This document shows positions 8,576 to 17,612 of a stretch of 64,000 nucleotides of DNA, piece after piece (position 1 is the stretch's first letter; every line of letters starts with the position of its first letter). The stretch is taken from NCBI RefSeq assembly GCF_001751365.1, contig NZ_LJGT01000040.1, positions 663,696-727,695 on the forward strand, written 5' to 3'. This DNA comes from Streptomyces abyssalis (lineage in GTDB: Bacteria > Actinomycetota > Actinomycetes > Streptomycetales > Streptomycetaceae). The translations under genes were made by a program, and so were the position numbers. The notes below the pieces were generated by a model. The model saw only the letters and a program-made list of their open reading frames with translations. It had not been told where the DNA came from and searched no databases.

Positions 8576-9427
8576 TCACCCGCGCCGCAAATCCACGAGC
8601 ACCGCGTCCGTGAACGGGGGCCACGCGTCGACCGCCCACTGACCGAAGTCCCGGTCGGTGAGGGCGACGCATGCGGCGCCCGCGTCCGGGTCGGCCCACA
8701 GGAAGGTGCCCGATTGCCCGAAGTGGCCGAAGGTGCGGGGCGAGGACGAACTGCCCGTCCAGTGCGGTGACTTGCCGTCCCTGATCTCGAAGCCGAGACC
8801 CCAGTCGTTCGGAGACTGGTTCCCGTAGCCCGGAAGTATGCCCTTGAGACCGGGGAAGGCCACCGTGGTCGCTTCGTCAAGGGTGGCCCGGCTCAGCAGG
8901 CGCGGCGCGAGGAGCTCGGCGGCGAAGGCGGCCAGGTCGTCCGCGGTGGAGACGGCGTCCTTGGCGGGGGAGCCGGGAAGATCCGTGGACGTCATGCCGA
9001 GCGGCTGGAGCACCGCCTCGTGCAGATACTGCGGGAACGGGATCTCGGTGACCTTCGCGATGTGGTCGCCCAGCGCCTCGAAGCCGGCGTTGGAGTAGAG
9101 GCGGCGCGTGCCCGGCGCGGCCGTCGGACGGTCCTCGTCGAACGCCAGCCCGGAGGTGTGGGCGAGAAGGTGGCGGACCGTCGAACCCTCGGGCCCGGCG
9201 GGTTCGTCCAGTTCCACCGCGCCTTCCTCGACGGCGATCAGCGCGGCGTAGGCGGTGAGGGGCTTGGTCACGGACGCGAGTGCGAATCGCCGGCCGGTGC
9301 TGCCGTGGGTCGCGGTGACGGTGGGGGTGCCGGCGCCGGCAGCGGCCTCCGCGGTGTCCGTTCGTGAGACGACGGCGGCGGCAGCGTTCGGAACGGGCCA
9401 ATTGTCGATCATCCGCAGGCTGTTCAT
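8576..9427 (-). CDS. serine hydrolase, beta-lactamase class C / penicillin-binding-protein-like
   Basis: A 283-residue cytoplasmic-looking enzyme with no signal peptide. The SxxK motif is in FALASVTKPLTAYAAL, the YxN motif in RRLYSNAGFEALG, and the third motif appears as HFGQSGTFLW, in place of KTG. This set fits the class C beta-lactamase/EstB esterase family. I start at the ATG at 9427 (MNSLRMIDN). The longer frame would run into the regulatory DNA of the divergent MerR gene. The physiological substrate is unknown. Confidence 0.85.
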   Translation of the reverse strand: MNSLRMIDNWPVPNAAAAVVSRTDTAEAAAGAGTPTVTATHGSTGRRFALASVTKPLTAYAALIAVEEGAVELDEPAGPEGSTVRHLLAHTSGLAFDEDRPTAAPGTRRLYSNAGFEALGDHIAKVTEIPFPQYLHEAVLQPLGMTSTDLPGSPAKDAVSTADDLAAFAAELLAPRLLSRATLDEATTVAFPGLKGILPGYGNQSPNDWGLGFEIRDGKSPHWTGSSSSPRTFGHFGQSGTFLWADPDAGAACVALTDRDFGQWAVDAWPPFTDAVLVDLRRG

Positions 9428-9470
9428 GGGGCCGAGCGTAACGCGGAGCGAATTGGCCCGGATTTTGCGC

Positions 9471-9501
9471 TTGCCTGGAGTGCACTCGAGGTCCGTAGCG
9501 T
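9471..9501 (+). promoter_or_regulatory. MerR-type promoter with 19-bp spacer and dyad operator
   Basis: A -35 element TTGCCT (9471-9476) and a -10 element TAGCGT (9496-9501) are separated by 19 bp. The spacer holds the dyad CTGGAGTGCACTCGAG (9475-9490). An overlong spacer with a centred dyad is the hallmark of MerR-activated promoters. The ATG of the regulator lies seven bases after the -10 hexamer, so its transcript is probably leaderless. Confidence 0.75.
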
Positions 9502-9507
9502 TCACTT

Positions 9508-9978
9508 ATGACCGTGACGGAGACGGATACGGAGACAGCGGACGAAGCAGCCGAACCGGATGTGTGCGCTGCCCGCGGGCTGCCCCGCCCCAGGCCCGAG
9601 GGCCAGGACCGGTACACGATCAGCGAGGTCGCCTCGATCTGCGGGCTGAGCGCGCACACGCTGCGCTGGTACGAGCGGATCGGGCTCATGCCGCACGTGG
9701 ACAGGTCGCACACGGGGCAGCGGCGCTTCTCGAACCGGGATCTGGACTGGCTGGATCTCGTCGCCAAGCTGCGGCTGACCGGCATGCCGGTGGCGGACAT
9801 GGTGCGGTACGCCGAACTCGTACGTGCCGGTGACCACACCTGCCCCGAGCGGCATGAACTGCTGGTGGAGACGCGGGAGGACGTTCTGCGCCGCGTCGCC
9901 GAGCTGCAGGAGACCCTCGCGGTGCTCAACTACAAGATCGACATCTACGCGGCGTACAAGGTGCCGGAAACGGCTTGA
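9508..9978 (+). CDS. MerR family transcriptional regulator
   Basis: A 156-residue regulator with an acidic N-terminal extension of about 35 residues before the winged helix-turn-helix (YTISEVASICGLSAHTLRWY, then ERIGLMP). A dimerisation helix follows to the C-terminus. The effector domain is minimal, and the single Cys after it (GDHTCPER) resembles the group of MerR proteins that control aldo/keto reductases, not metal sensors. It likely regulates itself and the downstream reductase gene (44-bp gap) through the promoter at 9471-9501. Confidence 0.9.
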   Translation: MTVTETDTETADEAAEPDVCAARGLPRPRPEGQDRYTISEVASICGLSAHTLRWYERIGLMPHVDRSHTGQRRFSNRDLDWLDLVAKLRLTGMPVADMVRYAELVRAGDHTCPERHELLVETREDVLRRVAELQETLAVLNYKIDIYAAYKVPETA

Positions 9979-10022
9979 GACACCGGGGCGCATCCGAGAC
10001 CCGGACGACCCGAGAGGAAAGC

Positions 10023-11054
10023 ATGAGCTCCACGGACAACGGCATGAAGATCGGCACGGCGAGGCTCGGCACGGACGGCCCGGAGGTGGGCGTTCAGGGC
10101 CTGGGCTGCATGGGGATGAGCTTCGCCTACGGACCCACGGACGCAGACGAGGCACGCGCGACGCTGGAGCGCGCCCTGGAACTGGGCGTCACGCTCTACG
10201 ACACCGCGGACATGTACGGAGCGGGCGAGAACGAGAAGTTCATCTCGCCGTTCGTCAGGGCGCACCGCGACGAGATCACCCTGGCCACCAAGTTCGCCAT
10301 CAGCCTCGACCCGTCCGATCCCACCAAGCGCACCATCCGCAACGACCCGCCGTACGTGCGCCAGTGCGTCGAGGACAGTCTCCGCAGGCTCGGCGTCGAC
10401 GAGATCGACCTCTATTACATGCACCGGCGCGACGTGGAGGTGCCCGTCGAGGAGTCCGTCGGCGCCATGGCCGAGCTGGTGCGGGAGGGCAAGGTCAGGC
10501 ACCTGGGACTCAGTGAGGTGACGGCCCGGGAGCTGCGTGCGGCGCAGGCGGTGCACCCCATCGCGGCGCTGCAGTCCGAGTGGTCGCTCTTCAGCCGCGA
10601 CATCGAGGACAGCGTGGTGGCGGCGGCCGGCGAGCTGGGGATCGCCGTCGTGCCCTACTCGCCGCTCGGACGGGGCTTCCTCACAGGTGCCTTCGCCGAC
10701 GCCGAGAAGGAGCTCACCAGCGACGACTTCCGCCGCCATCAGCCCCGGTTCACCGGGGACAACGCCGCGGCCAACGCCGCCCTGCTGAAACCGGTCAGGC
10801 AGGTCGCGGCCGCGCACGGCGCGACGCCGGGTCAGATCGCGCTGGCCTGGGTGCAGCAGCAGGCGCGGCTGCGGGACGGCCTGACCGTGGTGCCGATCCC
10901 CGGCACCCGCAAGCGGTCCAGGGTGGAGGAGAACACGGCAGCGACCCGGATCGAACTCTCGCGTGACGAACTGGAGTTGCTGGAGCCCATCGGAGGCCGG
11001 GTGGCGGGGCCGCGCTACGCGGACATGTCGTTCACCTCCGCCGGACGGGAGTGA
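10023..11054 (+). CDS. aldo/keto reductase
   Basis: A 343-residue NADPH-dependent (beta/alpha)8 oxidoreductase. The catalytic tetrad is visible: Asp in LYDTADMYG with the Tyr three residues on, Lys in LATKFA, and His in YYMHRRD. The cofactor-binding end has VPIPGTRKRSRVEEN. GCMGMSFAYGP is typical of the AKR13-like group. I start at the ATG at 10023, behind GAGAGGAAAG; ATG 10044 is an alternative. It is the only structural gene behind the MerR regulator, which suggests a detoxification role toward reactive carbonyls (inference). Confidence 0.9.
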   Translation: MSSTDNGMKIGTARLGTDGPEVGVQGLGCMGMSFAYGPTDADEARATLERALELGVTLYDTADMYGAGENEKFISPFVRAHRDEITLATKFAISLDPSDPTKRTIRNDPPYVRQCVEDSLRRLGVDEIDLYYMHRRDVEVPVEESVGAMAELVREGKVRHLGLSEVTARELRAAQAVHPIAALQSEWSLFSRDIEDSVVAAAGELGIAVVPYSPLGRGFLTGAFADAEKELTSDDFRRHQPRFTGDNAAANAALLKPVRQVAAAHGATPGQIALAWVQQQARLRDGLTVVPIPGTRKRSRVEENTAATRIELSRDELELLEPIGGRVAGPRYADMSFTSAGRE

Positions 11055-11082
11055 CGGCATTCGCGGTCGGGCGTGAGGGTGG

Positions 11083-12309
11083 TCATGGCGCCAGCCCCCG
11101 TGTGCACAGGCGGGGAGCGGGCTGGGGTGCCGCCCCCGCCGGTGACCGCGGAGCGCACTTCACCGCCTCGTACGAACCGAGCGTGATCGCCGCGAAGTTG
11201 GCCAGCGAGTCGGTGCCCGGGGCGAGATAGCCGGTGTGGCCGTCGGCGCGCGCCGAGGAGACGACGCGCGCGCCGAAGCCTTCCGAGACCGGGTCGGTAC
11301 CGTGTCCGACGCCGAGGACCTGCATGTTCGGCACCCTGCCGATCCAGTCACCGGCGTCGCGGGCGGCCCAGATCCGTACGGGCGTGCCGAGTTCGCGGAC
11401 CGAGTCCGCGTGCATTCCCGGCGACCCGAAGACGATCAGGTCGGAGGCCTCGCGCCCCGTCAGCCCGCCGGCCGCCCTGCCGCAGACCACGGAGCCGTAG
11501 CTGTGGCACAGCACCGTGGGAGCGGGCGCGCCGGTACGGGCGAGACCCCGCAGAAAGCGCTCCAGCCGGGGCGCGCCCGCGGCGGCCAGCCTGGTGGTGG
11601 CCGCGTCGGGGCCCAGCCCGACCGGGGTCGTGTATCCGGACCAGGCGATCACGGCCGTACGTGTGCCGGGTGCCACGGACGCCATGCGGGCCCGCAGGGA
11701 TTCCGCCATGCCGGCGGGGGTTCCGTATCTGTTCGGGCCGCCGCGGTCGAAGTTCGTCAGGTCGATGTCGGACCCCGGCACGAACACGGCCGTGCGCTCG
11801 GCGGCGCCGAGATCGCCGTGGACCTCGGCGATCTGGCCGCGACCGCGCGGGTCGAAGGCGAGGATCTGCCGTCCGGGTGTGAGGAGTCGGGCGTAGCGGG
11901 CCGCCTTCGCCCGTGCCCGTGCGCGCTCCCGCGGCGTACGGGACGAGTCGCCGGCGTGGTCCCGCTGACGCGTCGACTCGGCACGCAGGGTGCGGCGGTT
12001 GGCCGCGTAGCGCAGCTCCGCGGGCGCACCGTCGAGGTTTCCGACCACGAGTGGATGGCGCTGCACCAGGGCCTGCCGCTGCCGGTGGCCGAGGCCTTCG
12101 AAAAAGGACCCGATCCGCTCCGGTCGTGCCGTCGCCGGGTCGGGCAGGCGGCGGCCGAGGGTCTCGCCGTCGGCACGCCAGGACGCGGTGCCCGGTGGCG
12201 GGCCGGTGACCGGGTGCTGTGTCGACCCCGCGGCCCACCCGGCGGTGGCCGCGACGACGGTGCCCGCGAGTGCCGCGGCGGTCAGAGCTCGCTTCAGCCG
12301 GCGCTTCAT
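11083..12309 (-). CDS. secreted alpha/beta hydrolase (DUF1023 family)
   Basis: A 408-residue protein starting at MKRRLKRALTAAALAG, a basic n-region plus hydrophobic core of a signal peptide ending near residue 30. The C-terminal half is an alpha/beta hydrolase with nucleophile elbow VLCHSYGSVVCG, a conserved Asp region (ARDAGDWIGR) and a late His in DGHTGY. The N-terminal half has GNLDGAPAELRY and ILAFDPRGRG, hallmarks of DUF1023. It is a clear paralog of the gene at 16138-17385. The ATG at 12309 has GGAG eight bases upstream; a longer frame exists but has no signal-like start. Confidence 0.85.
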   Translation of the reverse strand: MKRRLKRALTAAALAGTVVAATAGWAAGSTQHPVTGPPPGTASWRADGETLGRRLPDPATARPERIGSFFEGLGHRQRQALVQRHPLVVGNLDGAPAELRYAANRRTLRAESTRQRDHAGDSSRTPRERARARAKAARYARLLTPGRQILAFDPRGRGQIAEVHGDLGAAERTAVFVPGSDIDLTNFDRGGPNRYGTPAGMAESLRARMASVAPGTRTAVIAWSGYTTPVGLGPDAATTRLAAAGAPRLERFLRGLARTGAPAPTVLCHSYGSVVCGRAAGGLTGREASDLIVFGSPGMHADSVRELGTPVRIWAARDAGDWIGRVPNMQVLGVGHGTDPVSEGFGARVVSSARADGHTGYLAPGTDSLANFAAITLGSYEAVKCAPRSPAGAAPQPAPRLCTRGLAP

Positions 12310-12562
12310 CCCCGTACTCCCTCCGGCGGCTGCCGGGGAGCCCGGCGGCCTGTCGCGAGGAGAGTCGGACGCGGGTGTGCGGCCGCACGTCACGCCACGG
12401 AGCCAACTCCGGGGTGATACCGGGGTACCGGGACACCCTTCCCGGGGAGGAGAGGGGCGGCGGGTCCGTCGTGCTCAGGGTGCGCCCCCCGGGAGACCCG
12501 TGCTCAAGTGCTCGGCCTTCGCCCGGAGTTCAGACGCCACAGGGGAGCCTCGGCCGGGAGAT

Positions 12563-13288
12563 TCAGACTTCGCCCGGGGAGACCAGGCCCGACTCGTAGG
12601 CGAAGATCACGGCCTGCGCGCGGTCGCGCAGCCGGAGCTTGGCGAAGATGCGGCTCACGTGAGTCTTGACCGTCTGCTCGGCGAGGACGAGGGCGTCGGC
12701 GATCTCAGTGTTGGAACGGCCGCGTGCGATCAGTTCCAGCACCTCTGTCTCACGGTCCGTCAGGCCGTTGAGCCGCAGTTCGCGCGATGCGGACGGTGCC
12801 GGGCGCTGCCGTGCGAAGTCGGCGATGAGGCGCCGGGTGACCGAGGGCGCGAGCAGCGCCTCGCCCTCCGCCACGATGCGTACGGCGGCGATGAGGTCGG
12901 CCGGCGGGGCGTCCTTGAGCAGGAAGCCGCTGGCTCCTGCGCGCAGGGCCTCGTAGACGTAGTCGTCGACGTCGAAGGTGGTCAGCATCAGGACCTTGGG
13001 ACGGTGGGCGCTCCCGGCTCCGGCCGCGGAACCCGCTCCGGAACCGGCTCGCGGCGCGTGACCGGACCCGGCTCCGAGGAGCTTCCTGGCTGCCTCCAGC
13101 CCGTCCATCTCCGGCATGCGGACGTCCATGAGGACCACGTCGGGGTGTGTACGCCCGCACAGTTCGACGCCCTGCGCCCCGTCCGCGGCCTCGCCCACCA
13201 CGTCGATGTCGGACTGCGCGGCGAGGAGCGCGGCGAAGCCCGCCCGCACCATGGCCTGGTCGTCGACGATGATCACGCGGGTCGTCAT
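12563..13288 (-). CDS. NarL/FixJ-family response regulator
   Basis: A 241-residue response regulator. The receiver domain has the acidic pair in IIVDDQ, phosphoacceptor Asp55 in VVLMDVRMPEMDG, Thr in MLTTFD and Lys in FLLKDAPP. The C-terminal LuxR-type helix-turn-helix has LTDRETEVLELIARGRSN and HVSRIFAKL. Unusually, a Gly/Ser/Ala-rich segment of about 25 residues (72-96) is inserted between the phosphorylation loop and the next strand. It starts in a 4-bp overlap with the histidine kinase gene, so the two are translationally coupled partners. Confidence 0.93.
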   Translation of the reverse strand: MTTRVIIVDDQAMVRAGFAALLAAQSDIDVVGEAADGAQGVELCGRTHPDVVLMDVRMPEMDGLEAARKLLGAGSGHAPRAGSGAGSAAGAGSAHRPKVLMLTTFDVDDYVYEALRAGASGFLLKDAPPADLIAAVRIVAEGEALLAPSVTRRLIADFARQRPAPSASRELRLNGLTDRETEVLELIARGRSNTEIADALVLAEQTVKTHVSRIFAKLRLRDRAQAVIFAYESGLVSPGEV

Positions 13289-14787
13289 GAGGGCGTGGGG
13301 TCCTTCCCGTCCGGTGGGGCGGTGTGGTTCAGAGGTATGCGGGCGGCGACGCGGAAGCCGCCGTCGGGCAGTGGGCCGGTGTCGAGCGTGCCGCCGACGA
13401 GCCGGACGCGTTCGCGCATGCCCACCAGGCCGTGTCCCGTGCCGGTGGTCTCCAGGGGCGGTCCGGCGGGACCGGAGGCGCGGCCGTTGACGATCAGTAC
13501 GGTCAGGGCACCGGCTGTCGCGTCAGCACGGGCACCGGAACCGGCACCCGCATCGGCCCCGGAATCGGCACGTGCGCCGCGGCCACCCGCACCGGCATCC
13601 GCGGTCCGGCCTTCCGCAGCCGTCACCGATACGCGGGCCGGCGCCCCGGGCGCATGCCGTACGACATTGGCGAGGGCCTCCTGCACTATCCGGTACACGG
13701 ACAGCTGCACCGCCTGCGGGAGCCCGGACAGCCCTTCCTCCACGGCGAGTTCGGTGGGTACGCCTGCCCGTACGGTCGCCTCCGCCAGCTGACCGAGCCG
13801 GTCCAGCCCCGGCTGCGGCGCGCGCTCACCGCCGGCTTCCTCGCTGCGCAGGACTCCCAGCAGCCGCCGCATCTCCGACAGCGACTCGCGCGCTGTCCCG
13901 GCGATGGCGCCGAACTCCTCCCGCGCCTCGTGCGGCAGCCCGCTCAGCCGGTACGGCGCACTGTCTGCCTGGACGGAGATCACCGACATGTGGTGTGCGA
14001 CGACGTCGTGCAGTTCCCGTGCGATACGGGCCCGCTCCTCCAGCAGCGTGCGACGGGCGCGCTCCGCCTCGCTGATCGTCTCCTGTTCGGCCAGCCGCCG
14101 CTGCGCGTCCGTACGTTCGCGAACCGCTCCGAACACGAGCAGCACGACCCCGCTCAGCACGGTCAGCAGCACGTTCGTACCGTCGCTGCGGTCCTGCGCG
14201 AGGAAGCCGAGCCCGAGTGAGAGGACGAGCGTGACCGTCCACACGGCGACGATCGTGCTGCGGCGCTCCCGCAGCCCGAGCGCCAGGCACAGCACGAGAT
14301 AGCCGACGATCACCGTCGGCGGCCACGGCCACGAGTGCTGCCCGGGCGGGGTGAAGAGCAACAGCAGGGCGCCGGCCGTATCGGCGATGATCACGATCCA
14401 CCAGGCCTGCAGCGGCCGCGTGACGGCGAGAAGCAGGGGCCCGGCCTGTGCGAAGGCCAGGGAGACCGCGATCGCGCCGGGCAGCCCGTAGTCCTCCGAA
14501 AGCACCGTGGAGGTGACGGGAATCAGTACGGCGGCGAGCCCGAGGACCAGTGCGTACGCCCAGCGTCGTCCCCGCCGTCCGGAAACCGGCGCGGGCGGAC
14601 GGACACCTGGGCCGGCGGGCGTCGTGAGCGCCGCCCAGAAGCCGTGCAGCCCGTGCAGCCCGTGCAGCAGAGTCCGCACGGGCGGCGGCCAGGTCTGCCG
14701 CTGGGCCGGCCCGCGTGACGGCTCGCTGGGCGGGACCCCCGGCGAACCGGGCGGACCCGGTGCCTCCGGGGAGGTGGAGGCGTTCAT
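13285..14787 (-). CDS. two-component sensor histidine kinase (HisKA_3 type)
   Basis: A 500-residue membrane kinase. A Pro-rich cytoplasmic N-terminus is followed by five or six hydrophobic helices (about residues 77-222), then a HisKA_3 dimerisation helix with phosphoacceptor His260 in ARELHDVVAHHMSV. The ATPase domain has VYRIVQEALANVVRHA (N-box) and GTGHGLVGMRERV (G-box). A low-complexity Ala/Gly/Arg/Asp-rich segment (about 393-427) interrupts it between these boxes. No extracytoplasmic sensor is evident, so the signal may be felt in the membrane. Confidence 0.92.
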   Translation of the reverse strand: MNASTSPEAPGPPGSPGVPPSEPSRGPAQRQTWPPPVRTLLHGLHGLHGFWAALTTPAGPGVRPPAPVSGRRGRRWAYALVLGLAAVLIPVTSTVLSEDYGLPGAIAVSLAFAQAGPLLLAVTRPLQAWWIVIIADTAGALLLLFTPPGQHSWPWPPTVIVGYLVLCLALGLRERRSTIVAVWTVTLVLSLGLGFLAQDRSDGTNVLLTVLSGVVLLVFGAVRERTDAQRRLAEQETISEAERARRTLLEERARIARELHDVVAHHMSVISVQADSAPYRLSGLPHEAREEFGAIAGTARESLSEMRRLLGVLRSEEAGGERAPQPGLDRLGQLAEATVRAGVPTELAVEEGLSGLPQAVQLSVYRIVQEALANVVRHAPGAPARVSVTAAEGRTADAGAGGRGARADSGADAGAGSGARADATAGALTVLIVNGRASGPAGPPLETTGTGHGLVGMRERVRLVGGTLDTGPLPDGGFRVAARIPLNHTAPPDGKDPTPS

Positions 14788-14884
14788 CGCACATCAAGGC
14801 TATGGCGCGGCCGACGGCCGCACGTCATACGTGAGTACCGGGTGCGAGGGCGCGCACCCCTACGGCAGTAGGGGACGCCGACGC

Positions 14885-14931
14885 CCGGTGCCGGTGCCGG
14901 TGCCGGTGCCGGTGGCGCTGCCGGTGCCGGT
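14885..14931 (+). repeat. GGTGCC hexanucleotide repeat
   Basis: About seven imperfect copies of GGTGCC in the noncoding gap between the kinase gene start (14787) and the DUF4429 gene end (14983). It is one of several simple GC-rich repeats in this window, and replication slippage is the likely source. Confidence 0.7.
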
Positions 14932-14982
14932 CGGTACCGCGCCGTGCCCCCGCGACCGGCCACCGGCGCGCACGCCCGGCGC

Positions 14983-15879
14983 TCAGAGTTCCGAGAGCAG
15001 GTCGGCCTTCTTCTTCGCGAACTCCTCGTCCGTCACGAGGCCCGCCTCATGCAGCTCCCCGAGGTGCCGTATGCGTTCCGCGATGTCCGCGGGATCGGCA
15101 CGGCTGCCGGAGTGCCGGGCGCCGCGGGAGGAACGCGACTGGGCCGAGGCCCCGGTCACGGCTGCCGGCTCCGCGGCCCGCAGGGCCTCCAGCACCGACG
15201 CGGCGAAGGGCAGGGACTCGTGCACCAGGCCGTAACCGGTGCCGAAGACCACGGACGCGGGGTCCTTGTCCGGCTCGCCGTGCTCCGGCGGCCTGCCGCC
15301 GCGTCGCAGTACGCGCAGATGGCCGGCGGCGAACTCCGGCGAGCGCCACTCGACCCCCTCCAGCTCGTCCACCTGGAAGCTCTGGTCTCCCGCCTTCCAC
15401 TTGCTGGAGGAGGCGCCCGTCCAGAACCAGCGGAAGTAGACCGTGCTGCCGTCGAAGGAGGCCTTGCCGTCGTAGGCCTTGAAACTGTGCGGGGCCGCCG
15501 GGGCCGCGACGAGGTGGTGCTCGGCGGGCTTGTCGGCGTCCGCGCCCAGGACCGCGCGCAGCTCGGTGGCGTAGTAGTCGGCGAGCGTCTCGCGCTCGGC
15601 GGGCAGGACCAGCCGGTAGGGGTCACAGCCGTCCTTGAGCTGCCCGGCCGCGGCCTCCAGCAGCGGATCGGCGCCCGTGCGTGGCTCGGCGCGCAGCACG
15701 ACGGTCCCACGCTTGCCACCGGGTGTGAGCTCGACGCTGCTCAGCGCCTCGTACGGGACGCGCCGCTCCCCGAGCACGTGGAAGAGCTTCGGTGTGCGGA
15801 TCCCCCGTTCGAAGCGGATGAGCACGGAGTCGGCTTCGAACTCCCAGGTGGAGTGAATTCCAGCCAGTACGTCACCCAT
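14983..15879 (-). CDS. DUF4429 domain protein with C-terminal SHOCT motif
   Basis: A 298-residue soluble protein from the ATG at 15879 (MGDVLAGIHSTWEFEADSV). Two related beta-rich segments (about residues 8-85 and 125-205) match the paired DUF4429 arrangement; each contains a strand like VLIRFERG or TVYFRWFW. The last 30 residues (DIAERIRHLGELHEAGLVTD) form a SHOCT helix pair, a short oligomerisation motif found at protein ends. DUF4429 has a PH-like fold in related families (established by family resemblance, not shown here). Its function is unknown. Confidence 0.82.
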   Translation of the reverse strand: MGDVLAGIHSTWEFEADSVLIRFERGIRTPKLFHVLGERRVPYEALSSVELTPGGKRGTVVLRAEPRTGADPLLEAAAGQLKDGCDPYRLVLPAERETLADYYATELRAVLGADADKPAEHHLVAAPAAPHSFKAYDGKASFDGSTVYFRWFWTGASSSKWKAGDQSFQVDELEGVEWRSPEFAAGHLRVLRRGGRPPEHGEPDKDPASVVFGTGYGLVHESLPFAASVLEALRAAEPAAVTGASAQSRSSRGARHSGSRADPADIAERIRHLGELHEAGLVTDEEFAKKKADLLSEL

Positions 15880-16137
15880 GCGGCCCATCGTATGCGCGAG
15901 CAGCCCGCACGTCCCCCTCCTCGACGCTACGCGCGTAATTGCCTGTCCATACCGGGCATATGCGTGCACGTGTATGCGCGTGCCGGGCTGTGCGCGGCGC
16001 CTCAGGCGTCGTCGTCGGCGGGGTCATATGCGGGTCGTACGGCGGTCGTACAGCGGTCGAATGCACCGGGCGTACGCCGGGCCGGGCGCGCCGCCGGAAC
16101 CCGGCGGAGCCGTGTGCTCCGGCCGCCCCGGGATTCG

Positions 16138-17385
16138 CTACAAGGTTCTCTTCGGTGTGCCGATACAGCCCGGGTCGCTGTCCGCGCAGTTGACGGCGTT
16201 GTACGAACCGGTTGCGATCCCGGCGAAGTTGTCCAGGCTCCCCGTGCCCGGCACGTAGTAGCCCGTGTGCCCGAGCGCGCCGTTCGCGGAGAGCCTGCGC
16301 GCACCGAATCCGGGGGAGACGGGGTCGGCGCCGTGGCCGAGGCCCCCGACCTCCATGTGCGGCACGTCGGCGATCCAGTCGTCCTCGTCGCGCACCGCCC
16401 AGATGTTGGCGTCGGTGCCGAGGTCGTCGGCGTGGTCCACGCGCATCCCCGGGCTTCCCGAGACCGCGATGTCGGTGACGCGCTCCGGCAGCTCGTCCGC
16501 GGCCTCACCGCAGACGACCGAGCCGTAACTGTGGCAGAACAGGGCGACGTGCGGGCTGTGCAGCCCCTGCACGAAGTTCTCCAGCCGCTCCGCCCCGTCC
16601 TCGGCGAGGCTGCCGGAGGCGGCGTCGACGCCGAGGCCGGTCGGGCTGGTGTAGTCGGCCCAGGCGACGGTCGCCGTGGAGGTGCCCGGCGCCTCTGTGC
16701 GCTGCTTCTCCTGCAGCGCGCGCGCCATGCCCGCGGGTGCGGCGTAGGGGCGGTCGGACCTCTCGAACGTCAGCAGGTTGGTGTCCACGCCGGGCACGAC
16801 GACCGACACCCGCTGCGCCCGGTCCAGGTCCCCGAAGGCCTCGGCCGCGCGGCCGCGTCCCGTCGGGTCGAAGGCGAGGATCTGCCGCCCCGGTTCGAGC
16901 ATCGACTCGAAGCGCTCCATCCGGCTGCTCGCGTTCTGCCGCCCCTCCTCGGTCAGCCGCTGGTCGTTCACGCGCGCACGCTCCACGTCCCGGGCCTCGG
17001 TGAGCGCCTTGTGGTTGGCGCTGTAGCGCAGCTGGACGGGAGCACCGCCCAGGTTTCCCACGACGAGCGGATGGCGTTCGGCGAGCCGCTGCTGCTGGGC
17101 GGGGTCGAGCGAGCGGAAGAACCTGGCGACGGCACCGGGCCCGTCGTCAGGGGAGGGCAGCTGCCGTCCAGCGACGGACCCCTTCTCCCATGCGAGCAGG
17201 GCGGCGGCGTACGGGCCGGGGGCGGCGTCGTTCTCACGGATCGCGGTCCACCCCGTCGTGGCCAGCAGGACCAGCACCACCACCAGCGCGAGCACCGTGC
17301 GCCAGAAAGCCGTGCCCGGGGCTCCCGGGTGCGGGAGGCCTGATCCGGACAGAGGGTTGCTGAGGGCCGGGAAGGAAGAAGTCAC
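16138..17385 (-). CDS. membrane-anchored or secreted alpha/beta hydrolase (DUF1023 family)
   Basis: A 415-residue paralog of the hydrolase at 11083-12309. They share GNLGGAP-type, ILAFDPTGRG, CHSYGSVVCG, SGSPGMR, DDWIADVP and GHTGYYVPGT blocks over the full catalytic region. The N-terminus has one hydrophobic helix (about residues 28-45) after a Pro-rich stretch, more like an uncleaved anchor than a cleaved signal. The GTG start at 17385 is preceded by a weak ribosome site. The nucleophile is the Ser in CHSYGS. Two copies 4 kb apart suggest an old local duplication with the two-component system between them. Confidence 0.85.
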   Translation of the reverse strand: MTSSFPALSNPLSGSGLPHPGAPGTAFWRTVLALVVVLVLLATTGWTAIRENDAAPGPYAAALLAWEKGSVAGRQLPSPDDGPGAVARFFRSLDPAQQQRLAERHPLVVGNLGGAPVQLRYSANHKALTEARDVERARVNDQRLTEEGRQNASSRMERFESMLEPGRQILAFDPTGRGRAAEAFGDLDRAQRVSVVVPGVDTNLLTFERSDRPYAAPAGMARALQEKQRTEAPGTSTATVAWADYTSPTGLGVDAASGSLAEDGAERLENFVQGLHSPHVALFCHSYGSVVCGEAADELPERVTDIAVSGSPGMRVDHADDLGTDANIWAVRDEDDWIADVPHMEVGGLGHGADPVSPGFGARRLSANGALGHTGYYVPGTGSLDNFAGIATGSYNAVNCADSDPGCIGTPKRTL

Positions 17386-17524
17386 TGGGCAGCAACCCTA
17401 GGAGACCGGGGGGAGTGCTCGTGCACGCCGTGACCCATCTCACGTTTCACCATGCCTGATTGGGTCAGTTCCGTGAGCTCCGGGGCGGGTGGGGTGCGGG
17501 GGGTGTGTGCAGGCGTTTCCTGCC

Positions 17525-17562
17525 GGGTCCGGTCCGGGTCCGGGTCCGGGTCCGGGTCCGGG
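17525..17562 (+). repeat. TCCGGG hexanucleotide repeat
   Basis: About six copies of TCCGGG in the noncoding gap between the hydrolase (start 17385) and the TetR gene (end 17613). It is simple-sequence DNA with no visible coding role. Confidence 0.75.
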
Positions 17563-17612
17563 AAGGGCGAGCAGCCCGCGAGGTGGCCCGGGCCGAAGGT
17601 GGGGCTGGCGGG

